From Symsagittifera roscoffensis (Eukaryota; Xenacoelomorpha; Acoela; Convolutidae), in contig NC_087062.1 in the NCBI RefSeq assembly GCF_963678635.1, positions 26,034,154-26,098,153 of the forward strand: a DNA stretch of 64,000 nucleotides, written 5' to 3'. Of the stretch, positions 23,932 to 34,284 are shown in pieces. The position numbers and the translations under genes are program-made. The notes beneath the pieces are model-generated. The model had not been told where the DNA came from. It saw only the letters and a program-made list of their open reading frames with translations, and ran no database searches. Each line of letters starts with the position of its first letter. Position 1 is the first letter of the stretch.

Positions 23932-24840
23932 ATGGTAGCAAAACACGCAACAAATCCGAACAGTTTTTACTTTGCAAGTACTCTTGACGCGACCCAAATC
24001 GCTGCTTGAACTGCGGATGTGGATGGGAAACCACTCTTGGAAGCGGAAGAAATATTGATATCCAACTTATACCTGTGCTTTGGAGAAAAAAGGCAAGATG
24101 GTGGAAACCTCATTTGAACATGGAGGCCACGAGATATCCACGGGTGCTGGAAGCGATGGAAGGGGAATTCCGGAAAGAACGGAATGAGACATACGAGGTA
24201 TTCCAACAATTGTCACCTAAGCAACGCATTGGTCAGTCCTTGGAACAGTTTCACTCCGTCCTTAGTGGTCTTGCAGCAAGGTGTTCGTTTGGAACGCTGG
24301 ATTCTAGAATACTAAGGGATGTATTTATTGTAAACGTGACCAACAGGGAGGCCAAAAATGAGCTATCTCGAGCAACAAAAAAGTTCGGAAGAAATATATC
24401 GCATCGCGCTATCTCATGAGAGGGGAGACAAATACGCAAAAACGTACGTATCGATAGCTGGAGGATCAGTTGGGACAACTACAGCGACGGCAGGAGGGCT
24501 CCAGATTAAAACGGAACCGCTGGGTGTGATCAGAGGTCAATATCGTAACAACCGAGGGCGCGGGCGCGGACAGGTCCAAGGAAGAGGACAATTCCGAGGG
24601 GGAGTAAATGCCAACGATCGGAGATGTTACAATTGTGACAGCCCAGGTTTCACTGAGGAACATATGAGCCAGAGTGCCGCAAAAAGCTGGACCTGTAGTT
24701 TCTGCAAGAAGGTGGGCCATTTTGAACGAACATGCCGTGCTAAACATGGAAACCGAGGACGACAATCGGTCGGAATGTTTCAGGAACAGGAGGTTCACAA
24801 CCAGGACAATCATGAAGGCATTGAACATAACATTTCATAA
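23932..24840 (+). pseudogene. gag: gag of the Ty3-type element (frameshifted)
   Basis: Structural protein that packages element RNA. Coding begins around an ATG at 23893 or 23932, meets a TGA at 24007, and continues across two other frames (24006-24419, then 24358-24840). The capsid C-terminal part shows LAARCSFGTLDSRILRDVF and YRIALSHERGDKYAK, the pattern of Ty3-type Gag. An Arg/Gly-rich RNA-binding stretch follows (RGRGRGQVQGRGQFRGG). Two zinc knuckles come next: a degenerate one (CYNCDSPGFTEEH, final Cys lost) and an intact C-x2-C-x4-H-x4-C (CSFCKKVGHFERTC). The frame breaks make it non-functional. Confidence 0.8.
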
Positions 24841-24849
24841 CACGAGAAT

Positions 24850-27800
24850 TTGGTGGGATGGGTAAATACACCAACACAGGCACGACAACAGCATTCGTGG
24901 GATTCAGACAGCTCTGGGGATTATCTAGCTATGTCGATTAGATCGAAAAATGAAAGAGAATTGCGAGTCGCAGGCTTTAAACTACCAATGGCAATAAACG
25001 GGAAAAAGACGAGAGTTTGGATCGATAGCGCTTCGCCAATTTCTATCTTGACAATCGAAGAACTGAAGAGAACATTGGGCGCCGCAGGAGTCAACCTATG
25101 TGATTTGACACCGAAGGACCAGGATTTCAGAAGTTACGGAAATAACCCGCCAAGCTTACTGCGGACCATGAAAGTGCAGTTTGCATCAAACGGATGGAAG
25201 ACGAAAGCGGTCATCAAAGTGATTGAAAGAAACCGCCTATCAATAATCGGACGAGACTTGATGGCTGAATTAGGGCTCCAGTTAGTTCAGAAGGCACTAG
25301 GGGAGCAGGTGATGGCAATTCACGAGGAGACTGCCAAGGGAGATGACAAACTGGACCAATGGCAGGACTGTTTTAGTGAGCAGTTTTCAAATCTCTTTAC
25401 ACAGGTCGGTGAAATCCTGAATTATAAGGTGTAGAGAGAATTTTTAAATCCCTCCTACCTATTCAACAAAAGGGTAGGCGCGTACCAATAACGTTACAAG
25501 AGAAAGTAGATGGGAAAACATCCAAATTGTTACACCAAGGGCATATAGAAAAACTCGACGACTGTTCCGACCGATACTTTGTCTCTCCAATAGTGGTTAC
25601 GGTGAAAAAAGACGGTTCAGTGAAATAGCACTAAAATTAGCACAAAGGAAAATTGGGGATATTTATTTTCCAACTATGGACTGAATATATGCCTATGTTC
25701 AATTGCCACTCAGCCCGGAGACTGGCGTCTGATGTAATTTTTTGTTAATCGGGGGAAAATTGACGGGAACGTACCGATTCAAAACGGGTTTCTGCGGTTT
25801 AACTACTATGCCGGCGGAATTTCAAAAAGTGATGGATTCCATTTGCTTGGAATTTCCATAGGCACACAAATTTATTGATGAAATTTTAATTACAACAAAA
25901 TGATCGGAAAGAAAACACATCTCAACAGTCGAGAAAATACTTAAAAGCTAGACAAAAAAAACATGGCGTTAAAATTGTCAAAAAGCCAGTTTGCGCAACG
26001 TGAATGTGAATGCCTCGGGAATAAAATCAATTCAACAGGCATCATCCCTTTAGTTCGGAAAACGGCACCAATCGACGCACTTAAACTGCCGCGAACTCTG
26101 TCGCAACTTAAATAGTATATGGGATCGATCCACTGTTTGCATACGTATATCCTGGCGCTTGTAGAATCTTCGGCGCTGCTACGTCAATTACTTAGTCGAA
26201 AAACGAATACGTATGGACACCGGAGTGCCGGCGGCATTCGAGAACTTAAAAAGTCAAGTAGCAAATATTGTGGAACTAAAACACTTTGATGTCCACAAGG
26301 ATATTCGAATAGCGTGTGACGCGAGCCATAACGGATTGGGAACCGTATCAGAGCAACTCGGATCGGAAGGGTGGCAGCCGATCTCATTCGCGTCGCGGTA
26401 TCTGAATGATGCTGAAAAAAATTATTCAACAAACGAACTGGAAAGCTAGCAATAGTGTGGGGAGCAAAATGTTTCCGGAATTATGTTTCGGGACGAATTT
26501 TCTAGTTATCACAGGCTATAAGGCGCTGGTATTGTTGTTAAACGGGAAGAAAAAGAAAAATTGAACAATGTTCAGCCGTTTAACAAGATGGTTAGATAGG
26601 TTAACTGGTTTTGGTTGCCGAGTGGAACATAAACGGGGGCTAAAATGGACTTGGCCCATTACTTATTCAGAAATCCAAACAATTTAACTAAGCCAGTTTC
26701 AAGTTATGATAGTATGTTCACCGTGGCGAAATTAACTGCAATTCCTAAAACCTTTGTAAAAACTTTGTAATTGTAAAATCTGATTTATCTGGAGGACCGG
26801 AAATAAAACACCAATATGCCTCAACTAACCAGGTCTTAACCAATAAGGGCATAATATGCAAATTTCGTACAACAAAATGAACGCTAAGGGGCGATGTGGC
26901 TTGCTAAAATAGTTCAGCGAATCAGCATGCAGCAGTTTGCGCTTGCCGACGCCATGTGACAAAAACTTAATAGTAGTTGGAGCTATTAATAACTTGAAAG
27001 ATGGCATGAGTTATTTAAAGAAAATTCAATTGACATGGAGAAGAAATTTAGAAAGATCGAGAAATTTTTGGAGAGGCACCCGAGTCTTGATACTAGTGAA
27101 AGTGGAGACAATGAAGAGGAGGAACTGGATGGAGAAACACAAATGCAGGCGATCACTATGGAAACTACAACATTAAAAAAGATTACAGTACTGTCCATAC
27201 CTTCGACTTTACTGCGGTGGATCCGAAAAATTGCATCAAGTCGATAGTCCCTCGTAGCTTGAAAAAAGTCCAGAAGAATACCGCCCTTCCGGATTTATTT
27301 AACTTAAGATTCATCGAATCACAAAAAGCCTCACAGCCACAACTACATGAAGTTTACGAAGTTACGAAATGGTGAAAACGAAGGATCCGGAAATTCAACA
27401 AACGCTGCACAATACGAATCGTTACTGTTCACAGTTTGTTAACGATTTCCACGTACGTGATAACCTTCTATGGATGGATGATAAACTAGTCATACCTAAT
27501 ACCCTTCACTAAGCCATAAATATGAGACTAAACTACTATCATCAAGGAAAGACGAACATGCTCACGACCGCTAAAGACATCTGTACATACACCGAAACTT
27601 TGCGGCGTTGGCAGAAAACTGCAGGGAGTGCACCGCGGCGGGTAACAATCTTAAAACTATATGTTGTAAAAAACATTTAGGTACTATTCCAGAATCAAAG
27701 GAAACAAATGAATCGTTGCAGTTACAGTTCTGGGGACCTATTAAATAGTTAAATGAGTCTAGAAGACACGTAATTGTAGCTGTTGATCGATTATCGCGCT

Positions 27801-29020
27801 GTCCATTGGCAAGGGTATGCGGAACAAACAACTCGGATAAAATTATAAATTCCTTTAATCATATATCAACAATCACGCAGTGCCGAGAAAACTTCACGTG
27901 GATCAAGGAACTAACTTTATGTCGAAGGACGTAAAAGCTTTTTGTAACAACGAAGGGATAGAAATCATACAATCCCTAGTAAACGACCATCGAGCAACTG
28001 GGTGTGTCGAACGAACGATTGGCAGCCTGAAAAACACCGTTCTAACGTTTGCGCGAAGAAAACCGGAACTACTGGAGAAAATGCTCAAAAAGGAGATTTA
28101 CGATTTTCGAACATTTCAACACTCATAATCACACCACTTGAAGCTCACCATGGACGGGAGACAAACACAGTACTACGGAACTTAACGAAAAAGCCATCAC
28201 TAAGAGACGTAAGCTGGTCAAGCATAGGTAAATCTAAACCTGCCTGTTTAGACGGACGAGATCCAGTGGCACGAGAAATGCCGAGTCCAGCGGACACTAA
28301 TTAGGGGACCCGAACGCATTCCGAGTACGGAAACAGGACGCGCAACCATGCTATCACCCTAACTGACACCCAGGCGCTCAATCAGGAATGGCAGCGGTCG
28401 AAACAAGCATGACTGCGGGTTCATCGGTTGCAGTGTATCAACGGACGGGCGATAGAAACCTTAAAAGGTATTAACTACTCAGTAAAAAAATAATCGTGGA
28501 AAGCGCACACATAGTAAAAGTGAGTAATGGTAGCCTTCTTGGGAAATCTGGGTAGCGATCAAGAAGACTACTACTACACCTAGGAGACTAGCGGAGAAAA
28601 AATTGCCCAAAGCACCAAGTCCACGGTAGTTACGCAGGAAATTGGCTGCCAAAGGCTCGAGCCAGGGAGGTTTACGTATAGCAAGAAGATTCGAACCGGC
28701 AGACAAAACGGAGTCAGACGAGGACGATTATCAGCCATTGGTATCCAGACCAACGGCGGGCGTAAATTCCGACGGCGACTTTGTCACCAGTGGAACCGGA
28801 AAGCTTTGAGGCGGGTGGTCGACCGGCGGGACCAACAATTGAGAGCGAGGGCGAAACTAAAAGCGGACACGGGGAGAACGAAGGCGAAAAGCAAGACACG
28901 GGCGATGCGGCAAAGAACACGCGATCGGGAAAGGAACGGAAGACTACCCGAGCGAGAAAACAACCAGCGGCGGATGAGATATTCGACGATGCAAACAATG
29001 ATAGAGATATTCGACGATGA
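24850..29020 (+). pseudogene. pol: pol of the Ty3-type element: PR, RT, RNase H, IN (decayed)
   Basis: Aspartic protease at about 24970-25270, with active site IDSASPISIL (usual DSG is DSA here) and the flap-side IIGRDLM. RT at about 25440-26050 is badly broken; it keeps VSPIVVTVKKDGS and a catalytic box read as FIDE instead of FxDD. RNase H at about 26280-26450 keeps ACDASHNGLG and FASRYLNDAEKNYSTNELE. Integrase at about 27590-28130 keeps the HHCC remnant (CRECTAAGNN), VAVDRLSRCP, HVDQGTNF and GCVERTIG, giving a D-D-35-E triad. A charged tail (TRSGKERKTTRARK) ends the frame near 29020. In-frame stops and frameshifts occur throughout, and the protease and RT catalytic residues are altered. 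Confidence 0.82.
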
Positions 29021-29082
29021 TAGAGATATTTGCAAAGGTTTTCATTTTTTTCTTTTCCCAAAATTATTCGATATGGATTAAG

Positions 29083-29133
29083 GGACAGTCGGAACACTCA
29101 GGGCTTTGCACCGATAAACGAGCAGTCTTGTTT
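29083..29133 (+). repeat. Dispersed ~50-bp motif, copy 4
   Basis: GGGACAGTCGGAACACTCAG-GGCTTTGCACCGATAAACGA-GCAGTCTTG, immediately downstream of the Ty3-type pol gene. It could be part of that element's 3' end, which would make the other three copies LTR or 3'-end remnants. Confidence 0.6.
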
Positions 29134-30322
29134 GATTTCAGGGCGCTATCAATTTGAAGTACAAAATTTTACTGAAATCAAAAAATACTTTAAAAATTGG
29201 TTCATAACTTTTGCATTTACAAAACAAGGAGCCTGCTCGTAGTAGGGTGAGTTTAAAAAAACAAAAACACCTAAATTACCTAAAACAAAATCAAATTGCA
29301 TTTGACTGAATTTTTTAAAAAATCTCATGCATTAATTGATTAATTTTTTTGCCATTTGTTTATCCCAAATTGAAGTTATTGGCATTTGTCGCGTAGAGTT
29401 TGTATTTGCCCGAAGAATTTTTTAAACTTCAAAAAAATCAATAGTTTTCAGTTGACAGAACAAAATTTTTCTCAAAATCGGTTTGTTAAAGAGTTGAGTG
29501 GAGAAAAAACCCGATTTCCTTGAAAAAATTCCACCGGTTTCTTTGAAATTTGGAACTGCAACATTTGTAAAACCATGCAAAAAGTACAAAAAAAAATTAA
29601 AAAATTTTGTTTATTCAAGATGTTTTTTTTCTAAGATGATAAATACCAAAGTTACCTCTTTACTTTGAGCAAAAAGCACTCCGTCATTACGATTTCAAAC
29701 TGTGGTCTGGTTAGGCTCAAAATTTTTTGTGTAATTGTCGCTGGAACCCAAAGACAAATCATTAAGCACATTAAATTTTTGTCGAACGATCAAAGAAAAC
29801 GAAAGATCAAAGGAAGATAAAAAGAGATCGTCCTTGTTGCGAAACCCACTTAAAAAATACATATCTTGGCCTCGTAATGGTTCTTTTTAGTGATTTTTTT
29901 TTCATAAAAGCTCGAAATATTTGAACGTTGTAATAAGTTAATTAAATCATTTCAAATTTTTAACCTTGAATCACAAAAATATAATTACTTTAATTTCAAT
30001 GAAATCAGAATTTAAACGTTAGACTATGTATTTTATTATTTTCAAGTGTTTTCCTTTTTAGCACTTTTTGCAACAGGCCACACTGCGTGTCGTGAACTAT
30101 ATACTAGCTAGCCATAAGCGGTTAACATGGTTTCATCGTTTCATCATCATCAATGTCATGTGCACAACTTCGACAATGAGTGACGTAACCAGAACCGACA
30201 AGGAGACATCAGCTACACATTGACACGACGGCTTGTTTTTTCTAAAATTCAGTTGAGAATATTTGATATTTGATTTTTGAAGTTAAATTAATGTTTCCAT
30301 CATCATTGAAAATTGTTAACTA
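29134..30322. other. Non-coding AT-rich stretch
   Basis: No gene or clear repeat recognised between the Ty3-type element and the hairpin MITE. Confidence 0.45.
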
Positions 30323-31054
30323 CAGTGCTGATTTAAATTATCCGGACAAATCGAACAAAACTTGAATTTTCAAACGCGTTTTTCTCAAATTGGGTTGAGA
30401 TTAGACAAAAAGTGAAGAGACAAAAAGTTGCTTAGAATTTCACCAGAATTAATATGGTGCCATTTCTTCTCCGAAATTCTCAACAAAAATTGTACCCCAA
30501 AGATGGTTCATTAGGGCTTTTTTCAATTAATCAAGAATTACGCGGAAACTACTTTGATAATTGATGAGAAAATTATATCACAGGAAGCCTCTTATGCAGT
30601 TCAACAAAGTTTAAGAGGAGTTAAATCTCCAAAAATTTGCTCAAATTGTTTAAAATATACTTTTAAACAGAGACTCTGTGTTTTCTATGGTAAAAATCAC
30701 ATTTATTGAATATCAAGTGAAAATTTGATCTCTTATACTGGTTTTTGGAGATTTAACCCTTTTTAAATTTTATTTAGCTGCGTAAGAGGCTTCCTGTGAT
30801 ATAATTTTCTTAACAATTAACATGATATTTTTGGCGTAATTTTGATTAATTGAAAAAAGCCAAAATGACCCATTTTTGAGGTACAATTTTTGTTGAGAAT
30901 TTCGGAGAAAAAATGGGATCATATTGATTCTGGTGAAATTCTAAGCAACTTTTATTCTCTTCGCTTTTTGTCTAATCTTAACCCAATTTGAGAAAAACGC
31001 GTTTGAAAATTCAAGTTTTGTTCGTTTTGTCAGGATAATTTAAATCAGCACTCG
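30323..31054. mobile_element. Hairpin (foldback) MITE with Tc1/mariner-like ends
   Basis: About 732 bp that folds on itself almost end to end. The left arm starts CAGTGCTGATTTAAATTATC and the right arm ends GATAATTTAAATCAGCACT(C). Both arms include AACGCGTTTTTCTCAAATTG and its complement, GGTACAATTTTTGTTGAGAA and its complement, and GGAAGCCTCTTA and its complement, around a loop near 30650-30740. A TA precedes the left end, as expected for Tc1/mariner; the right end is mutated (CGA). No transposase. Confidence 0.75.
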
Positions 31055-31454
31055 ATTATGGAAAATTGAAAACTATTAATTTTGATGGACACGCTTTAAA
31101 CATAAAGCCAATCGAAGATTGGAAAAAAGTAATGAACGCAAGTAAACATAAAAAAACACTGACTGTTTTGAAAAATCTCAACTTTCCAATTTCTAAGAAA
31201 AATAGTGATACCCTTAAAGATCTCTGAATTTCTAGAATAATTTATAACTGGCGCTTTTTTGATAACAAGAATCCAACTTGAGAAAACTGGATCAAAAGGT
31301 AAAGTTTTTAATCCGCTGGGAAATCTTAAGAATAAATTCATTGTTCGAAACTAGAAATCGTTCACGTTTTTTCGCCCAACCTAAGTGCATCAATATTTTC
31401 AGACTTTTTCCTGAGAAAAAAAAAACAAAAACAAATCATCAAAACCTGTATAAG

Positions 31455-31613
31455 TGGAACCAGATCTAAACTATATTTTTATTATTGGTTATAAATTGGA
31501 AATTTTATCACTATAAAAATTTTAATATTAACCAATCATGATCCATCTAACTAATAACCCACTTATTACCCTATCCGAAAATACTCTGTGAGTTACACTT
31601 CGGTCCTAACTCA
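31455..31613 (+). repeat. 5' LTR, shortened (first tandem copy)
   Basis: 159 bp, TG...CA, matching both ends of the 411-bp 3' LTR at 55744-56154 but lacking about 252 internal bases. The join is CCCACTTATT|ACCCTATCC. A TATA-like ACTATAAAAATT lies 50-60 bases into it. The lost block begins with an 8-bp hairpin in the 3' LTR. Confidence 0.82.
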
Positions 31614-31615
31614 TC

Positions 31616-31633
31616 TGGTGCGACCATAAGTCT
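31616..31633 (+). promoter_or_regulatory. Candidate primer-binding site of the giant element
   Basis: TGGTGCGACCATAAGTCT begins two bases after the LTR's terminal CA, the expected position for minus-strand priming by a tRNA ending ...GGTCGCACCA. The tRNA identity is not assigned. Confidence 0.5.
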
Positions 31634-32293
31634 CGAAAAAGACATTAAAAAACAAATTAGCTTAGAACTAACAAAATAGATTAGAAATAGACACAAAACA
31701 TTTCCGAACTGTTACATGATAACAATTTAATTGAAATGTCTCTATGACTCAATAGATCAGAGCCGCTATTCCGTACAATACTAGAACTACCAGGTATTGG
31801 AAGAAGACCTTAGACAAGAGACAATCTACGACTACGAAGAAACTTACCATTAAGTTTCATGGTCGTACGATGAAAGCCAGAACAAACTTTTATATTTAGA
31901 ATTTTACTAGCAATGAATTTAGATTTTCATTTGCAAACATAAAACCTTGAAGAAAAATCTTCAATGATTATTTCAGGCGCTATACAAAATTTACTATCGT
32001 ACAATAACGACTGATAAAAACATCTCAAATCGTTTCCTCCAAATCTGCAGTAAGATTCAAAGAGATATCTGAAAAATAATTTATTAAAAGAAAAATAAAA
32101 ATTAGTTTAAATGATCACAAATTATTAGTATACATAAATCATCGTGTCATCTCCAGCTTCATCACCTAAACAAAATAGCAATCATAAAACTACTAGCATC
32201 ATTAAAAACTAAACTTTTCTATCAAATAAAACCTAAAGGCTTATCTTAAATTTAATCTATATTTCACTTAAATTTCTCTACACCTTAAATACA

Positions 32294-32317
32294 GATCATC
32301 AAGGCTGTCATTGGATC
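32294..32317 (+). repeat. GATC-bounded hairpin motif, first of eight
   Basis: GATCATCAAGG-loop-(CC)TTGGATC forms a stem GATC..CAAGG / CCTTG.GATC with a two-base bulge. Copies lie at 32294, 32364, 33220, 33277 and, in the second tandem copy, near 37178, 37248, 38104 and 38161. Only stem positions are well kept and loops vary, which suggests RNA structure. Confidence 0.6.
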
Positions 32318-32904
32318 TCTTTAAATATCTAATTTAATTCATTTGATACCATTATTTATACCAGATCATCAAGGCTTATCCTTGGATCAAATAAAACAAT
32401 TTTTTTCTCCCCCACCTTATTAATAAAGTGTCTAACGACCTCAAACGTCGATTCACTATCCAACCTTTCCAAAAGACCCAGGACTAAAAGAAATTTTTAA
32501 ATAAAACTAACCATTCAAATTAAGTTAAACAGTGAAGAACTTCGGTTATTCATCCTTCACTTGAACCCTCCTCTTAACAGACCCAGGATAGATCTTAGAC
32601 TTAGTAAGTTTAAAATAGTATCTAACGAACTACTTGCGTTCTAATTATACCTGAACCTTGTGGATCGATTTACTATTCTCCAACCCTTGAACACAATCAC
32701 TACCCCTAAGTAAGATTAGGTAAGTTAACACCTTAACTTAGACTAGCCACGAGAAAGTAAAAAATCCTTCTTCGGAATCGATATACTTTTCTCTCCAACC
32801 CTGAACAAAAAGACCCAGGTTAAGCTAACCAAAAAATTGTAAGGACTAACAGTCTAGGAAATTAAAATCACTAATAACTTCTTGCATCCCTCATCCTAAA
32901 CCTT

Positions 32905-33132
32905 ATGTCATTCAAAAATTTAGGAAATAAACAAACAATCGTTTTACACAATTGTGAAATAGATAACAAAAAATACGATCTTGTAATCACTCCACATACA
33001 CAAACAGTTGGATACATTCGAACAAAACGACAAACAATAAAAAGAAAAGTTATAAACAAACAAAGACAAATCACACAAAAAGATTTTCAAAAAATAGAAA
33101 CGCATTTTCTGAATCAGAAGTCAACATCATAA
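32905..33132 (+). pseudogene. Truncated duplicate of the small basic ORF
   Basis: 75 codons starting MSFKNLGNKQTIVLHNCEID. It matches the first half of the ORF at 33826-34284 but ends where the leader duplication ends. Unlike that ORF, it has no stop at codon 10 (AAA here, TAA there). An equivalent copy is at 37789-38016. Confidence 0.55.
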
Positions 33133-33141
33133 GCTCATTAA

Positions 33142-34048
33142 CATCATTAAAAAACTAACTCTTTTTATTAAATAAATTTAAACCATTTTAAATTTAAATT
33201 CACTTAATTTTAAAAATCAGATCATCAAGGCTTCTCCTTGGATCTTTATAAATTTTCTATCTTAAATTTAAAATCTGATCATCAAGGCCTATTCTTGGAT
33301 CAAAAAGAACAATTTTGTTCTCCCCCACCCACTTAGCAAGTGTCTAATGACCTCAAACGTCGATTCACTATCCAACCCTTTCAAACACCCAGGACTAATA
33401 GAAATTTTTCAAATGTTTCTAACCATTCTAACTAGGCTAAACAGTGAAGAACGTCGGTTATTTAACCTTCACTTGACCCCCCCCCCCCCCCTCTTACCTG
33501 ACCCAGGCTAAACCAAAAATCTTAGTAAGTTTAAAATAGTACGTAACGAACTTCTCGCATTCTAATTATACCTGAATCCTGTAGATCGATTTACTATTTT
33601 CCAACCCTTGAACACAATCACTACCACTAAGTAAGATTAAGTAAGTTAACACCTTAACTTAGAATAGTCACGAGAAAGTAACAGTCAATCTCCGGAATCG
33701 ATATACTTTTCTCTCCCACCCTGAATAAAAAGACTCAAGTTAGGCTAACCAAAAAATCGTAAGGACTAACAGTCTTGGATTTTACATTCACTAATAAAAA
33801 CCTTGCATCCTTCATCCTAAACCTTATGTCACTGAACAATTTAGGAAATAACTAAACAATCGTACTACTTAATTGCGAAATAAATAACGAAACATACGAT
33901 CTCGTAATCACGCCACACAAACAAACAATTGGATATATTCAAACAAAACGACAAACAATAAAAAAAATTATAAGCAAACAAAGACAACTTATACATAAAA
34001 AGTTTTCAAAGCGAAGAAACGCAGTCTCCGAATCAGAAGTCAGTATTT
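33142..34048 (+). repeat. Leader duplication, unit 2
   Basis: Second unit, including a C-run at 33478-33491 and the start of the full basic ORF at 33826. Homology to unit 1 ends around GAATCAGAAGTCA in the ORF. Confidence 0.75.
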
Positions 34049-34284
34049 TAGATGCACTTTGCAAACTAAAAGAAACAGTAAATAAAAACTACCCAGTTCA
34101 CGACCAATTCTATTTTTCCGATTCAGAAGCCACATCACATTCATCAAAACAAGGAAAAAGAAGAATAAAAAAGATCTACAAAAATAAACCAGTATGTTTA
34201 AACAATTGGAACCAACCAATCAGACACATTGAACATTACGCACTGACAGTTATAAAACGAAAAAATGAGCCAAAGTCCAAGTGA
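33826..34284 (+). pseudogene. Small basic ORF overlapping the gag start (ORF1)
   Basis: 152 codons from an ATG at 33826, overlapping the gag ATG (34265) by 20 bases in another frame. One in-frame TAA interrupts codon 10; the truncated duplicate has AAA there. The product would be Lys/Arg-rich, with clusters such as QTKRQTIKKI, KKFSKRRNA and KQGKRRIKKIYKNK, and no Cys motif. I do not recognise a family. The basic clusters would suit a nucleic-acid-binding or nuclear-targeted accessory protein; this is inference. The duplicate copy is at 38909-39367 with one further stop. Confidence 0.5.

Larger units (their letters stand above)
23812..29030 (+). mobile_element. Decayed Ty3/mdg4-type LTR retrotransposon (internal region)
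   Basis: Internal region with gag, protease, RT, RNase H and integrase in Ty3 order. The gag fold, paired zinc knuckles and protease environment resemble Mag-like lineages. Multiple stops and frameshifts show it is inactive. Flanking LTRs were not found, so the copy is truncated or its LTRs have diverged. One copy of the dispersed GGCAGTCGGAACACTCAGGG motif begins about 50 bases after the end of pol coding. Confidence 0.8.
32197..33141 (+). repeat. Leader duplication, unit 1
   Basis: Starts CATCATTAAAAACTAAAC and ends in a truncated copy of the basic ORF. It is collinear with 33142-34048 (start CATCATTAAAAAACTAAC), with obvious substitutions and small indels, so it is clearly older than the 4.9-kb duplication that contains it. 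The same pair recurs in copy 2 from about 37081. Confidence 0.75.
31614..33825 (+). other. Long structured leader of the giant element
   Basis: 2.2 kb between LTR and the first full ORF, much longer than usual. It contains a diverged direct duplication (see 32197-33141 and 33142-34048), four GATC-bounded hairpins, two AGTGAAG...CTTCACT hairpins, C-tracts, and donor-like GTAAGT sites. The best donor is AG|GTAAGT near 32709. Such a leader could hold packaging, dimerisation or translation signals; that is inference. Confidence 0.6.

Noticed and set aside
28781-29097. Five overlapping frames of 70-127 codons
   Set aside because: Only the frame reading TRSGKERKTTRARK fits as the pol tail; the others are shadows of a locally GC-rich segment.
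30323-31054. Possible inverted duplication from misassembly
   Set aside because: Arms have diverged from each other and end in Tc1/mariner-like termini next to TA, so a foldback MITE explains it better.
31096-31341. Minus-strand 81-codon frame repeated at 35980-36225
   Set aside because: Duplicated only because it lies in the 4.9-kb tandem repeat; low complexity, no domain, between MITE and LTR.
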